Assembly: GCA_902762655.1 (NCBI GenBank)
Contig: CACWOZ010000006.1
Coordinates: 118,595 to 182,594, forward strand
Source: an uncultured Bacteroidia bacterium
Lineage (GTDB): Bacteria > Bacteroidota > Bacteroidia > Bacteroidales > UBA932
DNA: 64,000 nucleotides
Direction: 5' to 3'
The notes beneath the pieces were generated by a model, which saw only the letters and a list, made by a program, of their open reading frames with translations, did no database searches and was not told the DNA's origin. A program made the position numbers and the translations under genes. Within the stretch, counting starts at the first letter, position 1. Each line of letters opens with the position of its first letter. This document shows positions 40,722-50,273 of the stretch, in pieces.

Positions 40722-43181
40722 TTATTTTAAAGAATTCAACCAGGCTGGCACCACACCTAAACGTTTTTTAAGTTGCGCCTCATATAAGGATTCGGGATCA
40801 GCTATCGACCCATATGCTTCATTCACAAGTGTTTGAGAATCGACAAATTCACATTCTGCACCATGGAAGCCAACTATAACCGGAGGCAGGAACTTCCACC
40901 AGAGACTGGCCGATTTCCACCAATCCCACCGACCGCTGAATGGTGTGGTGGAGTTGAAGTTCCACACCACCAGATCCTGCATGTGATTGGGAACCTGACT
41001 TTCATCTCCACCCTGACGGAACTGCATCCACCCGCCCTTGCAGCAATCTACCAAAGTGGCACGCGGTTGTGTGGCATGCGACTCGAAACAACTGTCATCT
41101 CCCCAGACATTTCTCCAGAGGACTGTTCCCATGCTGGGCTTTGATACACCCACGGCGTGGTACTGCCCTGCATTCTCGATGCGGGCACCAGTCGATGCCA
41201 GCGGTCCGTCGGAATGATCATACACTTTACCTATGAACACGCGGGAAGACTGCTGGCTGCGGATGGAAGAATGTCCCCTGTTTCCATCAATCTCAATGTC
41301 GTATACAGACACATTGGTCGAATTTGTGACAGTGCATGCTTCACTTACTGACGTAAAACGGACGCGGCGCAACCAACCGTTGGCAATACGTGTCATAGCC
41401 AGCGGTTTGTAAGCACCATCATCCTGCCAGGAGCCGTGATGCACAAAGTCGGCTTTGGCGTTGCCCCTGAAAGTGAGATCCTCGACACCGACCATTTCGT
41501 AATGGGGATATTTTTTGATGGTCCAGTTCCAGCGGGCCTCCACCGCATGCATGATGGGTTCAGCGAAAGTTACCACATTGCCGGATACAGAGACTACTTG
41601 ATGATAATCCCACACCTGGACACCTGTTTGCACGATATTCGTCATGGTGGATGTGGCAGCATAGGGCGCCAGTTCCCGGGCCACGAATTCTGCGTCGTTA
41701 TTCACCACATAAAGGCACACCCAGTCACCAGGCAGGATTCCCGCTGTTGAGCCGACTGCCACAGAGAAGGATCCCCTTGAAGCATCTTCCGTTACGGCTG
41801 TAAGGTCAGAAAGGCCGGAATTATGCTTGAGTTCCAGCATCACAGGGGAACTGTAAAGGGCAGATGAAGACGGCAAGTTGGGATCCTGCATCACAAGAGT
41901 AGTCTTGTCCCTGCCTGCGCCCTTGATGGCAAAATAACCGGCACGCATGAGCATTGAAGAACTCCTGCCCTCAATATCGTCGGCCGAAGTATGAAGGATA
42001 TATTCCCCTTCCGGGAAATATAGCACCGCCCGAGCCTCTGGATTATGGACGGCACCCTGACCAATAGCTGCTTGGTAAGCGCGCATCACAGCATCGCGGT
42101 CTGAAAGGCCATCGGAAGGGACAGCCCCGTAGTCGGTGACGTCATATACCGTCCATCCAAGTTCGAGCGCATCGGCAGGAACGCTCTCACCATGGTCGTA
42201 ACCGGCATAGGAGAAATCCAGCAAGAGATTGTCTTCATTGTCCTCAAAAAAATCATCCCATGTCTTGAGTCCTGTCTTGCCGATATTTGGGGCAGTAGTA
42301 ATCACATAATGCAGTCTAAGGTTACGGATATACCCCTTTGTAGAAACGAGCAGGAGGTTAATTTCCGCCTCACTGCCTTCTGTTCCGGAAGTCGGGGCTG
42401 TCACGGATAGTTGTCCGTCGGAGAGAATGACGGTCCATCCGTCAGGTGCCAAAACGATGGCCTGCGCCAGATCTGAAGCTTCAGTCTCATAGAGCAGCGT
42501 TTCTTCCAAATGGATGGTGCGACCGTCTCTATAACCGTGGATGCGGAGATAAAAACTCTCCAGAACACTCACCCGGATTGTGCGACCGTCCTTAAGGATA
42601 AATACCATCTCTTCGGAGTCGGCATCATGCATGACATTGCTGAAGAAAGATGTAATTCCAGCTACGGCGGCTCCGTCAATCGCGCTAACGGGCTTTCCGG
42701 CATCATCTTTCAAGACATGCCAAGTGCTGCATCCATCGGTAGAGATTTCCCAGAAACCTTCAGCATTTACGCGAACCTGCGGCGTTCTGCCATCGTTATC
42801 TTTAACATTGGCAGCACCCTCGATGACGCTGAAGTTTTTTCCGTCCAGCGAAACAATCCAGTGTCCTTCTGTGTCTACACCGAGCACGGGAACAACGGAA
42901 GGGGATTCGGCTCCAAAAGTAACCCGGACGGAAGTACCGTCACTGAGTTCAATCTTGTAGCCATATTCCGTTTTATCATAACCAACAATGAGTATATCAT
43001 TCCCGCGAAGGAATTTTCCAATGGCTATGGCATTATCGTTGGCTGCAGCTGCGGCCTCTTCCAGATTGCTTATTCTGAGCGTAAGTGCATCCAGATCAGA
43101 CTCCAGCCCGGATTTGTTCAGGCAGGAAGCGGCTGCGGATACAAACAGCATCAGCGCGAAGAATTTACATCCATGTTTCAT
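40722..43181 (-). CDS. PL29-like glycosaminoglycan lyase candidate (DUF4988 plus DUF4955-like beta-helix)
   Basis: This 819-residue protein has a lipoprotein signal (FFALMLFVSAAASCLNKS), a coiled coil, a DUF4988-like N-domain (to about 290) and a right-handed beta-helix starting at VYDVTDYGAVPSDGLSDRDAVMRAYQAAI, the typical entry strand of pectate-lyase-fold enzymes. Later features are GYFAIKGAGRDKTTLVM, FTSVSEACTVTNSTNVSVYDIEIDGNRGHSS and WRNVWGDDSCFESHATQP. The layout agrees with what I recall of the PL29 chondroitin/hyaluronan lyase BT_3328, and the neighbours match that PUL. Lyase activity is inferred, not shown by residues I can name. Confidence 0.7.
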   Translation of the reverse strand: MKHGCKFFALMLFVSAAASCLNKSGLESDLDALTLRISNLEEAAAAANDNAIAIGKFLRGNDILIVGYDKTEYGYKIELSDGTSVRVTFGAESPSVVPVLGVDTEGHWIVSLDGKNFSVIEGAANVKDNDGRTPQVRVNAEGFWEISTDGCSTWHVLKDDAGKPVSAIDGAAVAGITSFFSNVMHDADSEEMVFILKDGRTIRVSVLESFYLRIHGYRDGRTIHLEETLLYETEASDLAQAIVLAPDGWTVILSDGQLSVTAPTSGTEGSEAEINLLLVSTKGYIRNLRLHYVITTAPNIGKTGLKTWDDFFEDNEDNLLLDFSYAGYDHGESVPADALELGWTVYDVTDYGAVPSDGLSDRDAVMRAYQAAIGQGAVHNPEARAVLYFPEGEYILHTSADDIEGRSSSMLMRAGYFAIKGAGRDKTTLVMQDPNLPSSSALYSSPVMLELKHNSGLSDLTAVTEDASRGSFSVAVGSTAGILPGDWVCLYVVNNDAEFVARELAPYAATSTMTNIVQTGVQVWDYHQVVSVSGNVVTFAEPIMHAVEARWNWTIKKYPHYEMVGVEDLTFRGNAKADFVHHGSWQDDGAYKPLAMTRIANGWLRRVRFTSVSEACTVTNSTNVSVYDIEIDGNRGHSSIRSQQSSRVFIGKVYDHSDGPLASTGARIENAGQYHAVGVSKPSMGTVLWRNVWGDDSCFESHATQPRATLVDCCKGGWMQFRQGGDESQVPNHMQDLVVWNFNSTTPFSGRWDWWKSASLWWKFLPPVIVGFHGAECEFVDSQTLVNEAYGSIADPESLYEAQLKKRLGVVPAWLNSLK

Positions 43182-44683
43182 ATCTGTTCCTTTATTTTAT
43201 CCAAAATATGCTCCCTGTCCCATACATCGGCACTCTCGGAGAGTTTTCGTGCAAGTAGACCGCAGAGATTGTCAAATAAATCCCGGTGCTCCCGATAATC
43301 CAAATTATGCAACTGGTAGGGATCATCGAGGTCATCGTAGAGCTTTACCTCTCTTAAGGTATAATCCCTGTTCAGGGCAAGTTCAAAGGTGTATCGGGCG
43401 GTTTTCAAACCTCGGGCAACAGGGAAAAAATGCCTGTACAGGCCGTCCGGATCGGCGGCTCCGTTCACATTCCGCAGGTATAGGGCGGCCTCAGGCCTTT
43501 CGCCTTCTCCACTCACGAAAATAGAAGAAAGGTCCCGTCCCTCCACACTTGATGGTATCTCATGTCCGCTCAAGGAGAGCAGAGTGGGCATTATGTCCAC
43601 CGAAGCCAACAACACGGAATCCACCCGTGGACGAATCTTTTCAGGATAGCGCAGAAGGAAAGGTACATTGAAAGACTCAGTCCATATAGAATTCTTGGGA
43701 TCTTCGGTCCCCTGACTGCACATGGTCTCGCCATGGTCAGAAGTAAACACCACTATAGTATTTTTTTCCAGACCCAGGCGGCGAAGTTCTTCAAGCAGCA
43801 TTCCGAAGTGTCGGTCCACAGAGGTTACGTTGGAAAAATACTGCCGGATATAAGGAGCTTTGGCAAGACTCGTATCGGCGTTTTCGCGTATGTACAGGGC
43901 CGACAGTGGCTGGTCTTTGTAGTGTGCGTAATCCTCTGGAAGGCAATCCGTGGAAGGGTCTTCGTAAGGGCTGTGAGGCGGATTGAAGGCCACACAGAGA
44001 AAGAAAGGACGTTTTTTGTCACGCTTATGCAGGAATTCTATAGCCTTGCGCGTTTCATGAGCCACGGAGAACTCATGAGGGTCATGACGCACACCTTCGG
44101 TATCCCAATAATGCGGATTGCTATGCTCGTCGAAAGTACCGTAGGAATACCAGTATCCAAAACCATGGCGACGCTCCGCCGGTGTGTATGCATCCCATTC
44201 GGGACGCCGGTCACTCACGTAATAACCTGGGTTGGCGGGATCATTTTTCATAGGCACTTCCGCATGAAGTTTACCAATATAAGCACACTCATAGCCTGCC
44301 TCGGAAAGCACATCCGAAATACAAGTGGCATTTGGATTCAAGGTATTTTCAGGGCGCTCCGCCATGCAATTGGAAATGATGCCATTACGCTCCGGATACA
44401 TACCGGTAAGGAACATACCGCGATAGGGGCTGGATAATGGGCAGGTTGAGACGGCCCTGTTAAGGACCAGAGCCTCGCGGGCGAAGGCATCCAGGCAGGG
44501 CGTAACGACAGGATCGGCCTGCCAACGCTGGGTACCATCGAAATCCGGGCTGTTCCAAAAGGCCATTGCACTTCCTCGGAACTGATCCGGAAAAACATAC
44601 AGAATATTGGGTTGCTCTGGCTGCTTTGTGCATGAGAGGCTCAGCAGCCCTATAGCAGGAAGAAGGCAATCTTTAGTTTTCAT
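43178..44683 (-). CDS. Family S1 sulfatase, serine type
   Basis: From the ATG at 44683 the protein has 501 residues with a lipoprotein-like signal (LLPAIGLLSLSCTK). The formylglycine motif reads STCPLSSPYRGMFLTG, with Ser84 in the S-x-P-x-R position, so it is a serine-type sulfatase. Metal-site elements are NILYVFPDQFR and FTSDHGETMCSQG. IGKLHAE and NPPHSPYE match conserved substrate-site regions. It probably removes sulfate from GalNAc or uronate of chondroitin or dermatan fragments in the periplasm. It is coupled to the PL8 gene by ATGA. A longer frame to 44791 overlaps the PL8 gene and precedes the signal. Confidence 0.88.
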   Translation of the reverse strand: MKTKDCLLPAIGLLSLSCTKQPEQPNILYVFPDQFRGSAMAFWNSPDFDGTQRWQADPVVTPCLDAFAREALVLNRAVSTCPLSSPYRGMFLTGMYPERNGIISNCMAERPENTLNPNATCISDVLSEAGYECAYIGKLHAEVPMKNDPANPGYYVSDRRPEWDAYTPAERRHGFGYWYSYGTFDEHSNPHYWDTEGVRHDPHEFSVAHETRKAIEFLHKRDKKRPFFLCVAFNPPHSPYEDPSTDCLPEDYAHYKDQPLSALYIRENADTSLAKAPYIRQYFSNVTSVDRHFGMLLEELRRLGLEKNTIVVFTSDHGETMCSQGTEDPKNSIWTESFNVPFLLRYPEKIRPRVDSVLLASVDIMPTLLSLSGHEIPSSVEGRDLSSIFVSGEGERPEAALYLRNVNGAADPDGLYRHFFPVARGLKTARYTFELALNRDYTLREVKLYDDLDDPYQLHNLDYREHRDLFDNLCGLLARKLSESADVWDREHILDKIKEQI

Positions 44684-47595
44684 TTCAATATCAAGTTTTC
44701 GGTGCGGGCTTCGGATGTGGGAATAATGAGGGTGGTTGCATTCCCTGAAACAACTGTCCTGGTTCCTTCCGGTGCCAGTACCAACTGCCATTCTCCCTTC
44801 AGGCGAAGGGTCACGCTGGTGGCCGCACAGTCATTATCTATCCATTGACGGCTGTACACACTTCTTTCCACGGTCCGGCCGTCGGAGCCATAGATTTCAT
44901 CAGCATCTCCACAATAAAGAGCGAGGTCGGGGTTTGCGATGCTCAATAGCAGTCGCTCTCCCTCCTTTTGATAGAGGAGAAGACAGGGCGAAGCCTCCGT
45001 TACAAGGCTGTCCACTGGAGTCTGTTCAAATACAGCAGCGGCAACCAGACCGCTGCGAAGGTCTTTTACGGCATGCAGGGAGCGGCAGCGGGCCAGCCGT
45101 TCATAGGGTTTGTCTGAGATGATGGATTCCACCTCGTCATCGGTGGGATGCACCAGCACCATGTATTCATAGGATGGGAGTTTGTCATGTGGCAGATATG
45201 CCTTTTCAAACCAGCCTTCAGTTGGCGCATCGGTCTCTTCATGAAATGAATGCTGCAGGCTGCGGGTAAAGACAGCCTCCCCTTCCCCAAGAATCCAGAC
45301 ATTGCCGAAACGGTCTTTCAGAAGATCAGAGCACCGATGTCCGGAGGGTTCTGTCTGAGATGGGAGGGCATTCTGGAAAAGGGTAGTATGTGTAGGGAAC
45401 TCCCCTTCGATATCACTTCCCAGACATACGGTAACGCCATCCAGAAAGAAAAAACTCTTTCGGGCACGCAATGTACCGTCGTATTTGTCGTTGCCGTGCA
45501 GTTTCATGGCATAAACGCCATAATTCCCTGCCGCTACGGAGCCGGCAAACCATTCGTCGGAAAGAAGCATTTCTTCATATCCGGAATATTCGTCGGGATT
45601 GATCACATGGGCTTTCATTTGTTCCATTGGCAATACGCCGGCCGTGGTTCCGGGCACATGGCACCAGTCATAACCGTCAACGCGGTAGCCGCTGCCAAAG
45701 GCCGATACCGGATGTCCGTCGGCAAGGATTTCCATGCTGCCATGTGTAAGATAACGGCCATAGTGGTTGGCCCCCTGATAAATCTCAGCCGACCAGAGAT
45801 AACGGCTGTGGCCTGCAAAAGTAATAAGCCAACCGTCTTTCCTGGCCGACATGGAGCAGTTATACGGATACACGTGAACGCCCTCTGGAGCACTTTCTGC
45901 ACAGAATCCAGCGGTTTTCAGGGCATTCGCATACTGTCCGTCCGGATCGAGGCGCAGACTGGCAGCGGCCAATTCTGGATCTATTGAGGCAGAGGCATCT
46001 GGAGTGCCGGAGAGAGCCAGCAGTCCATATTGCTCTGGAATCAAAGCTCCCTTACCGTCAGGATGTCGGCCAGACATGGCCAGCGGAAATGAGGCTTCAT
46101 TACAGTAGAAGCGCATTTCCAACAGCGCTTTCTTAAGGATGGCGTGACTTTCCTGAGAAACGGCAAATGGCGTTCCATGCAGCAGCCAGACAGCCTTTAC
46201 AGCCCCATCAAAACCACCTGCAGCATAAGCAGGATAAGCTTTACGGTGATGGAGCACCGTCCCGTCGGTCTTGAAACAAGCCTTGGTGCCCGAAGTATAG
46301 CGGTACCCATTGTCTATCCAACGCGAGAGGGCTTTGAGATAAGCATATTTGTAAGGCGTATCCTCCAACATAACAAGGGCAGCCACACGGCCGAGGAGGC
46401 TGGTATTGAAGGCATCTATGTCCATTCCCGGCCGCGAAGGAGCAGTTTTCACTTCACCCACGCCCGAAAACCATTCCATGGCTTGTTGCACCTGCTCCAG
46501 CAGACCGGCATCCCGGAGCACGTCCTTCATGATAACATGTGCAGTATAGAAATTGCGCATGCTGTACCCTAAGTGATGAAGCGTTCCCTGTGCGCTGCCG
46601 TCGGCAAAGCCTTGGTCCAGAAGGTGGCGAGTCATATCGATATACATCCGGGCCAGTTCTTCTTTTACTGCGGTATCGGCGGTCTGCTGCCAAGAAAGAG
46701 CCATGCGGAACATGCTGTCATTAAAGCTTCTCAACAACTGCCCACCTTCCTCGAATCGCCTGGCTGCATCGCGGATGCCAAGATTAAGGTAAGTTTCTGC
46801 GAATCGGGTGAAAAAGACGGGTTTGCCAATAATAGTGCCGTCGGGGTTATAACGGATATCGTAGGAGGCATATACACTTCTGGCTTCATCAAGGCTGAAC
46901 CCCTTTTTGCCGTAACTCACCAGAGACTCAAAACGTGATCGAAGCGTATCCATCGATGCCTTTTCATCGGTCGAAAGGGAATCTTTGCAGGGGATATCAA
47001 GTTCTTTTCTGGCATGAGACAGTAGCATAAGCCAGTGGATGTCGGTGCCCTCATTGACAAACGGAACCTGATAATCGGCTGTATGATACCGCACATCCTC
47101 AAAAACCGCAGGGATTATTCCATCAAAGTACAACGTGCCTTTACGGGGACCATCTATGCGGATGCGTATTTGGTCCATTCCTTCTTCGGGACGACCTTCC
47201 ATATCGCGGTCGAAAGCCACCCAAGCCCCTCGCCATCCCTGGAATCCCAATCGATAAGGGAAAGAGCAACACACACGGCCTTTTTTGAGGAATTCGAAAT
47301 GCAGCTGTCCCGTAAGTTTTTCGGGAGAATACACCCAGAATACAAAGGTTGAGACAGATGTTTCTTCCGAATTTGGATTCCGACTCAGATAAGGGACGGA
47401 GCGTTTGAAGTTCAACATTGCTCCGGAACACTTCCAACTCCATTTGAGGCTGTGTGTCCCGGTCTTGTAGTGTTCCGTGCTGATTCCCTTCCCCGATTCA
47501 AAAGACATATAGTCTGGGTGTATGAAATCTGTCTGTGCAGCCAACGGTAAACTGCACAGAATGGTCAGCAAGCCTATGATGGAGAGACTGCGCAT
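44680..47595 (-). CDS. Polysaccharide lyase family 8 (chondroitin ABC-lyase type), copy 1
   Basis: This 971-residue protein has a signal peptide (MRSLSIIGLLTILCSLPLAAQ). Domain order is as in chondroitin sulfate ABC lyases: an N-terminal beta-sandwich (residues 25-180, FLKKGRVCCSFPYRLGFQGWRGAWVAFDRD), an alpha/alpha-toroid (about 200-600) carrying HHLGYSMRNFYTAHVI and the catalytic-type VLHHRKAYPAYAAGGFDGAV, and C-terminal beta-sandwiches (KSFFFLDGVTVCLGSDIEGEFPTHTTLFQNAL). It eliminates beta-1,4 bonds next to uronate, giving unsaturated products. It is clearly diverged from the copy at 53443-56376, suggesting different sulfation or endo/exo specificity. Confidence 0.9.
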   Translation of the reverse strand: MRSLSIIGLLTILCSLPLAAQTDFIHPDYMSFESGKGISTEHYKTGTHSLKWSWKCSGAMLNFKRSVPYLSRNPNSEETSVSTFVFWVYSPEKLTGQLHFEFLKKGRVCCSFPYRLGFQGWRGAWVAFDRDMEGRPEEGMDQIRIRIDGPRKGTLYFDGIIPAVFEDVRYHTADYQVPFVNEGTDIHWLMLLSHARKELDIPCKDSLSTDEKASMDTLRSRFESLVSYGKKGFSLDEARSVYASYDIRYNPDGTIIGKPVFFTRFAETYLNLGIRDAARRFEEGGQLLRSFNDSMFRMALSWQQTADTAVKEELARMYIDMTRHLLDQGFADGSAQGTLHHLGYSMRNFYTAHVIMKDVLRDAGLLEQVQQAMEWFSGVGEVKTAPSRPGMDIDAFNTSLLGRVAALVMLEDTPYKYAYLKALSRWIDNGYRYTSGTKACFKTDGTVLHHRKAYPAYAAGGFDGAVKAVWLLHGTPFAVSQESHAILKKALLEMRFYCNEASFPLAMSGRHPDGKGALIPEQYGLLALSGTPDASASIDPELAAASLRLDPDGQYANALKTAGFCAESAPEGVHVYPYNCSMSARKDGWLITFAGHSRYLWSAEIYQGANHYGRYLTHGSMEILADGHPVSAFGSGYRVDGYDWCHVPGTTAGVLPMEQMKAHVINPDEYSGYEEMLLSDEWFAGSVAAGNYGVYAMKLHGNDKYDGTLRARKSFFFLDGVTVCLGSDIEGEFPTHTTLFQNALPSQTEPSGHRCSDLLKDRFGNVWILGEGEAVFTRSLQHSFHEETDAPTEGWFEKAYLPHDKLPSYEYMVLVHPTDDEVESIISDKPYERLARCRSLHAVKDLRSGLVAAAVFEQTPVDSLVTEASPCLLLYQKEGERLLLSIANPDLALYCGDADEIYGSDGRTVERSVYSRQWIDNDCAATSVTLRLKGEWQLVLAPEGTRTVVSGNATTLIIPTSEARTENLILK

Positions 47596-47599
47596 TATT

Positions 47600-48559
47600 T
47601 CATAGCTTTTCTACAATGGTAATGGGAAACTCTACAGTTGTTCGGCTGGTGCTTTTGTAGTTGGCATTGATACACACGAACGATGCTGTATATTTTCCGG
47701 GGTTAAGATATGTAAAAGTAAAGGAATCCATATAGTTCTGAAGATTCTTCAGGACTGTCCCTTTGTCGTTGGGGACACGGTTGAGCGGAGTGGGACTAGT
47801 GAAGATCCAAGCATCAATGGCATAATCCAACGCACCAGCACCCACGCCCTGGCATACAATCTGAGCCGCACTGTTGTCAAAACGCACCGATCCGTTGCCC
47901 GCATTTTTATGATACGGCTCCAACTCAGGATTCATGGCCACAACTATTGGATTGAGGTCGGTGATGGACAAAGAAGAAGGATCTGTTCCTTCCATATCGA
48001 TTATCATGTTGCCGTTAATCCAATATGTGCGCTGTGCACTCCGGCCGTCATTTTTGGGATTCCAGTGAACAGCGATGGTAAAATTGTCAAGTAAAGCGCT
48101 CATATCGTAGTCCTGTCTTGTCCATACAGCCGATGCTCCTTCGTTGTACTCCAGTTGTGTCCAACCCTGCATGCCACCTTCAACCATTGCAGCTACGGTA
48201 GCACGGTCAGCCGCGCCGTCATCGCCCTTGAGCCCTTCAAAAGTATTTGAAACATATATTGACAAACCGCCGGCATGGCCGTAATTAGGCCGGTAATCCA
48301 TAGTGAGCGAAGCCGATTTTACCTGTTCCACTGGAACGGAATAACGGTCTTTGAAGCAGTACCGGGCACCGGTTTCACCACTGTAGAAGAGGATATTGTC
48401 GGCATTCCCCTGGATGAGGAAGCGGACTGGTTCTCCGGCATAATATGTATTGGCAGGATCCAATGTTATCCTGCAAGATATTTCCTGCACCAGATCATGC
48501 TGGCAAGCAGCAAGGGCCAGCAGGAACGGAAAGATAATAATGATCTTTTTCATAAACAT
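47600..48559 (-). CDS. Surface glycan-binding lipoprotein, DUF5017-like
   Basis: This 319-residue protein has a lipoprotein signal (IIIIFPFLLALAACQHD). Residues 25-130 are an Ig-like N-domain (YYAGEPVRFLIQGNADNILFYSGETG) and the rest resembles DUF5017 (WTQLEYNEGASAVWTRQDYDMSALL; YWINGNMIIDM; KNLQNYMDSFTFTYLNPGKYTASFVCINANY). Proteins of this type follow SusD in the chondroitin PUL of Bacteroides thetaiotaomicron (BT_3330 position) and bind the polymer. It starts directly after the susD stop. An ATG two codons later (MKK) is equally possible. Confidence 0.83.
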   Translation of the reverse strand: MFMKKIIIIFPFLLALAACQHDLVQEISCRITLDPANTYYAGEPVRFLIQGNADNILFYSGETGARYCFKDRYSVPVEQVKSASLTMDYRPNYGHAGGLSIYVSNTFEGLKGDDGAADRATVAAMVEGGMQGWTQLEYNEGASAVWTRQDYDMSALLDNFTIAVHWNPKNDGRSAQRTYWINGNMIIDMEGTDPSSLSITDLNPIVVAMNPELEPYHKNAGNGSVRFDNSAAQIVCQGVGAGALDYAIDAWIFTSPTPLNRVPNDKGTVLKNLQNYMDSFTFTYLNPGKYTASFVCINANYKSTSRTTVEFPITIVEKL

Positions 48560-50260
48560 TTACCAAAGAGGATTCTGTTTTAGATGGGTATTCACACCAA
48601 GTTCGATGGAAGGAAGAGGCAGTAGAATATGACGGTCTTCCACGGCGGCGCCCACAGCCGCGGCATAGGTGGCCTTAGTATTCTTGGACCACCTCACGTC
48701 ATCAGTCCATTCGGCATACTCGTGCATGCTGCGCACAAAGATGCCCCAACGGATGAGGTCCCACTTGCGTAGCGACTCAAAACATAGTTCCCTGCCACGT
48801 TCGTTCCGAACCAATGCACGGAAACTATCTTTGTCATAGTCGGAAAGCGGCGCTGTAGCAATACCGGCGCGATCTCGCACAAGTTTCAATGCATTATAGG
48901 CGTTTTCGTCGGGTCCTGTGCTCACCTCATTGGACGCTTCGGCATACATAAGCAGCACATCAGCATAACGGAGCAATGGATAATTGATTGTGGTGTAAAG
49001 GTTTTTTGCGGATTTCACCCCTTCGTAAATAACCTCACGACGGAACTTGCCGCAATTGCGGATACCTTGGGCAGCAGTGGGATCATCGGTAGTCGAAACT
49101 GCATCATACACATAGGGTGTCTTATCTATTGATGCTATACTGGAACCGCTTCCTGAGGTTCCGTAAGGTGGCTGGTTGGCGTTGCCGGAATAATTATATG
49201 GAGGCAAATTCCACGCCTGACGGCTGTCAGTGATGGTTCCCAGTTTTTTTTCGCTGTCAATGCGGTCCACGTCCCAGTATAGATCCCAGAGTTTGAGAGA
49301 GCCATCGTACATGCCATAGGAATAATTGCACTGGAAAGACGAATAACCGGTACTGCCGGTTGACTGAAGGCCAATTACATCACCGATACGGCCATTACTC
49401 CAATAAGCGGCACTGGTGCGATCCCCCAGAAACTCCACCTCCCACATGGATTCGTGGTATTGGGTGTCATAATTATCTTCTATCATATTGATGAATACCT
49501 GACTGTATTCCGGGTTCAATCTGCAACGGCCGGCTGATATTACTGCATAAGCGTGATCGCGCGCTGCAGCGTAAAAAGCAGTCTTGTCTCCACCTTGAAC
49601 ACTGGCTCCGGCCAGAAAAAGGTTAACGCGGGCAAGAATACCATGTGCTGTATCCAGTGTGATACGGGACGGTTGCAAAGAGACATCTTCACTCAAATTG
49701 CCAAGGCAGGCATCCATCTCCTCCACCACCCAGCAAAGGACATCATACTGCGATGTTGCAGCACACATCACCCCGCTGTGACTGGTTACTTCCTTGTCAC
49801 GAAGTGGCACATCGCCCCAGGCCTGAGCCAGCAGAAAATGGTAATAAGCACGTAGGAAACGGGCCTCGGCATACATCCGCCCACCGGCATCAAGATCTGT
49901 GTCAGCAATTGCTTCCATGAAAGCATTGGCATTGCGTATACCCTCATAGATACGAGTCCATGCCTGATAAATATAGGTATTGCCTGCATCGAAACGGTAC
50001 TGTTGCAAGGCTGTACCTGCAGCGGGCTGGCGATTAAAATAACACAGGTCATCAGTATTGGCAATCATCAAGGAATAGAAATTCCCATAAAAGGCCTCAT
50101 GGCTCATGGCACCGTAAACACCCGCCAGGCCATATTCTGCTTCCGATGCACTCCGATAAAAGGTTTCCTTGCTGATAACCATAGGTGTCAGGTCCAGAAA
50201 ACTGCAGGAAGAAAAACCTGCGGCCAAAATGGCAAATATCATTGATTTTATCTTTTTCAT
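48560..50260 (-). CDS. SusD-like nutrient-binding lipoprotein (glycosaminoglycan locus)
   Basis: This 566-residue protein has a lipoprotein signal (MIFAILAAGFSSCSFLDLTPM). SusD signatures are SCSFLDLTP, MYAEARFLRAYYHFLLAQAWGDVPL, YPLLRYADVLLMYAEASNE and VRNERGRELCFESLRKWDLIRWG. It forms the lid of the SusC channel encoded immediately upstream. The other SusD in this window is much diverged, fitting a different glycan. Confidence 0.96.
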   Translation of the reverse strand: MKKIKSMIFAILAAGFSSCSFLDLTPMVISKETFYRSASEAEYGLAGVYGAMSHEAFYGNFYSLMIANTDDLCYFNRQPAAGTALQQYRFDAGNTYIYQAWTRIYEGIRNANAFMEAIADTDLDAGGRMYAEARFLRAYYHFLLAQAWGDVPLRDKEVTSHSGVMCAATSQYDVLCWVVEEMDACLGNLSEDVSLQPSRITLDTAHGILARVNLFLAGASVQGGDKTAFYAAARDHAYAVISAGRCRLNPEYSQVFINMIEDNYDTQYHESMWEVEFLGDRTSAAYWSNGRIGDVIGLQSTGSTGYSSFQCNYSYGMYDGSLKLWDLYWDVDRIDSEKKLGTITDSRQAWNLPPYNYSGNANQPPYGTSGSGSSIASIDKTPYVYDAVSTTDDPTAAQGIRNCGKFRREVIYEGVKSAKNLYTTINYPLLRYADVLLMYAEASNEVSTGPDENAYNALKLVRDRAGIATAPLSDYDKDSFRALVRNERGRELCFESLRKWDLIRWGIFVRSMHEYAEWTDDVRWSKNTKATYAAAVGAAVEDRHILLPLPSIELGVNTHLKQNPLW

Positions 50261-50273
50261 AACACGTCCGGTT

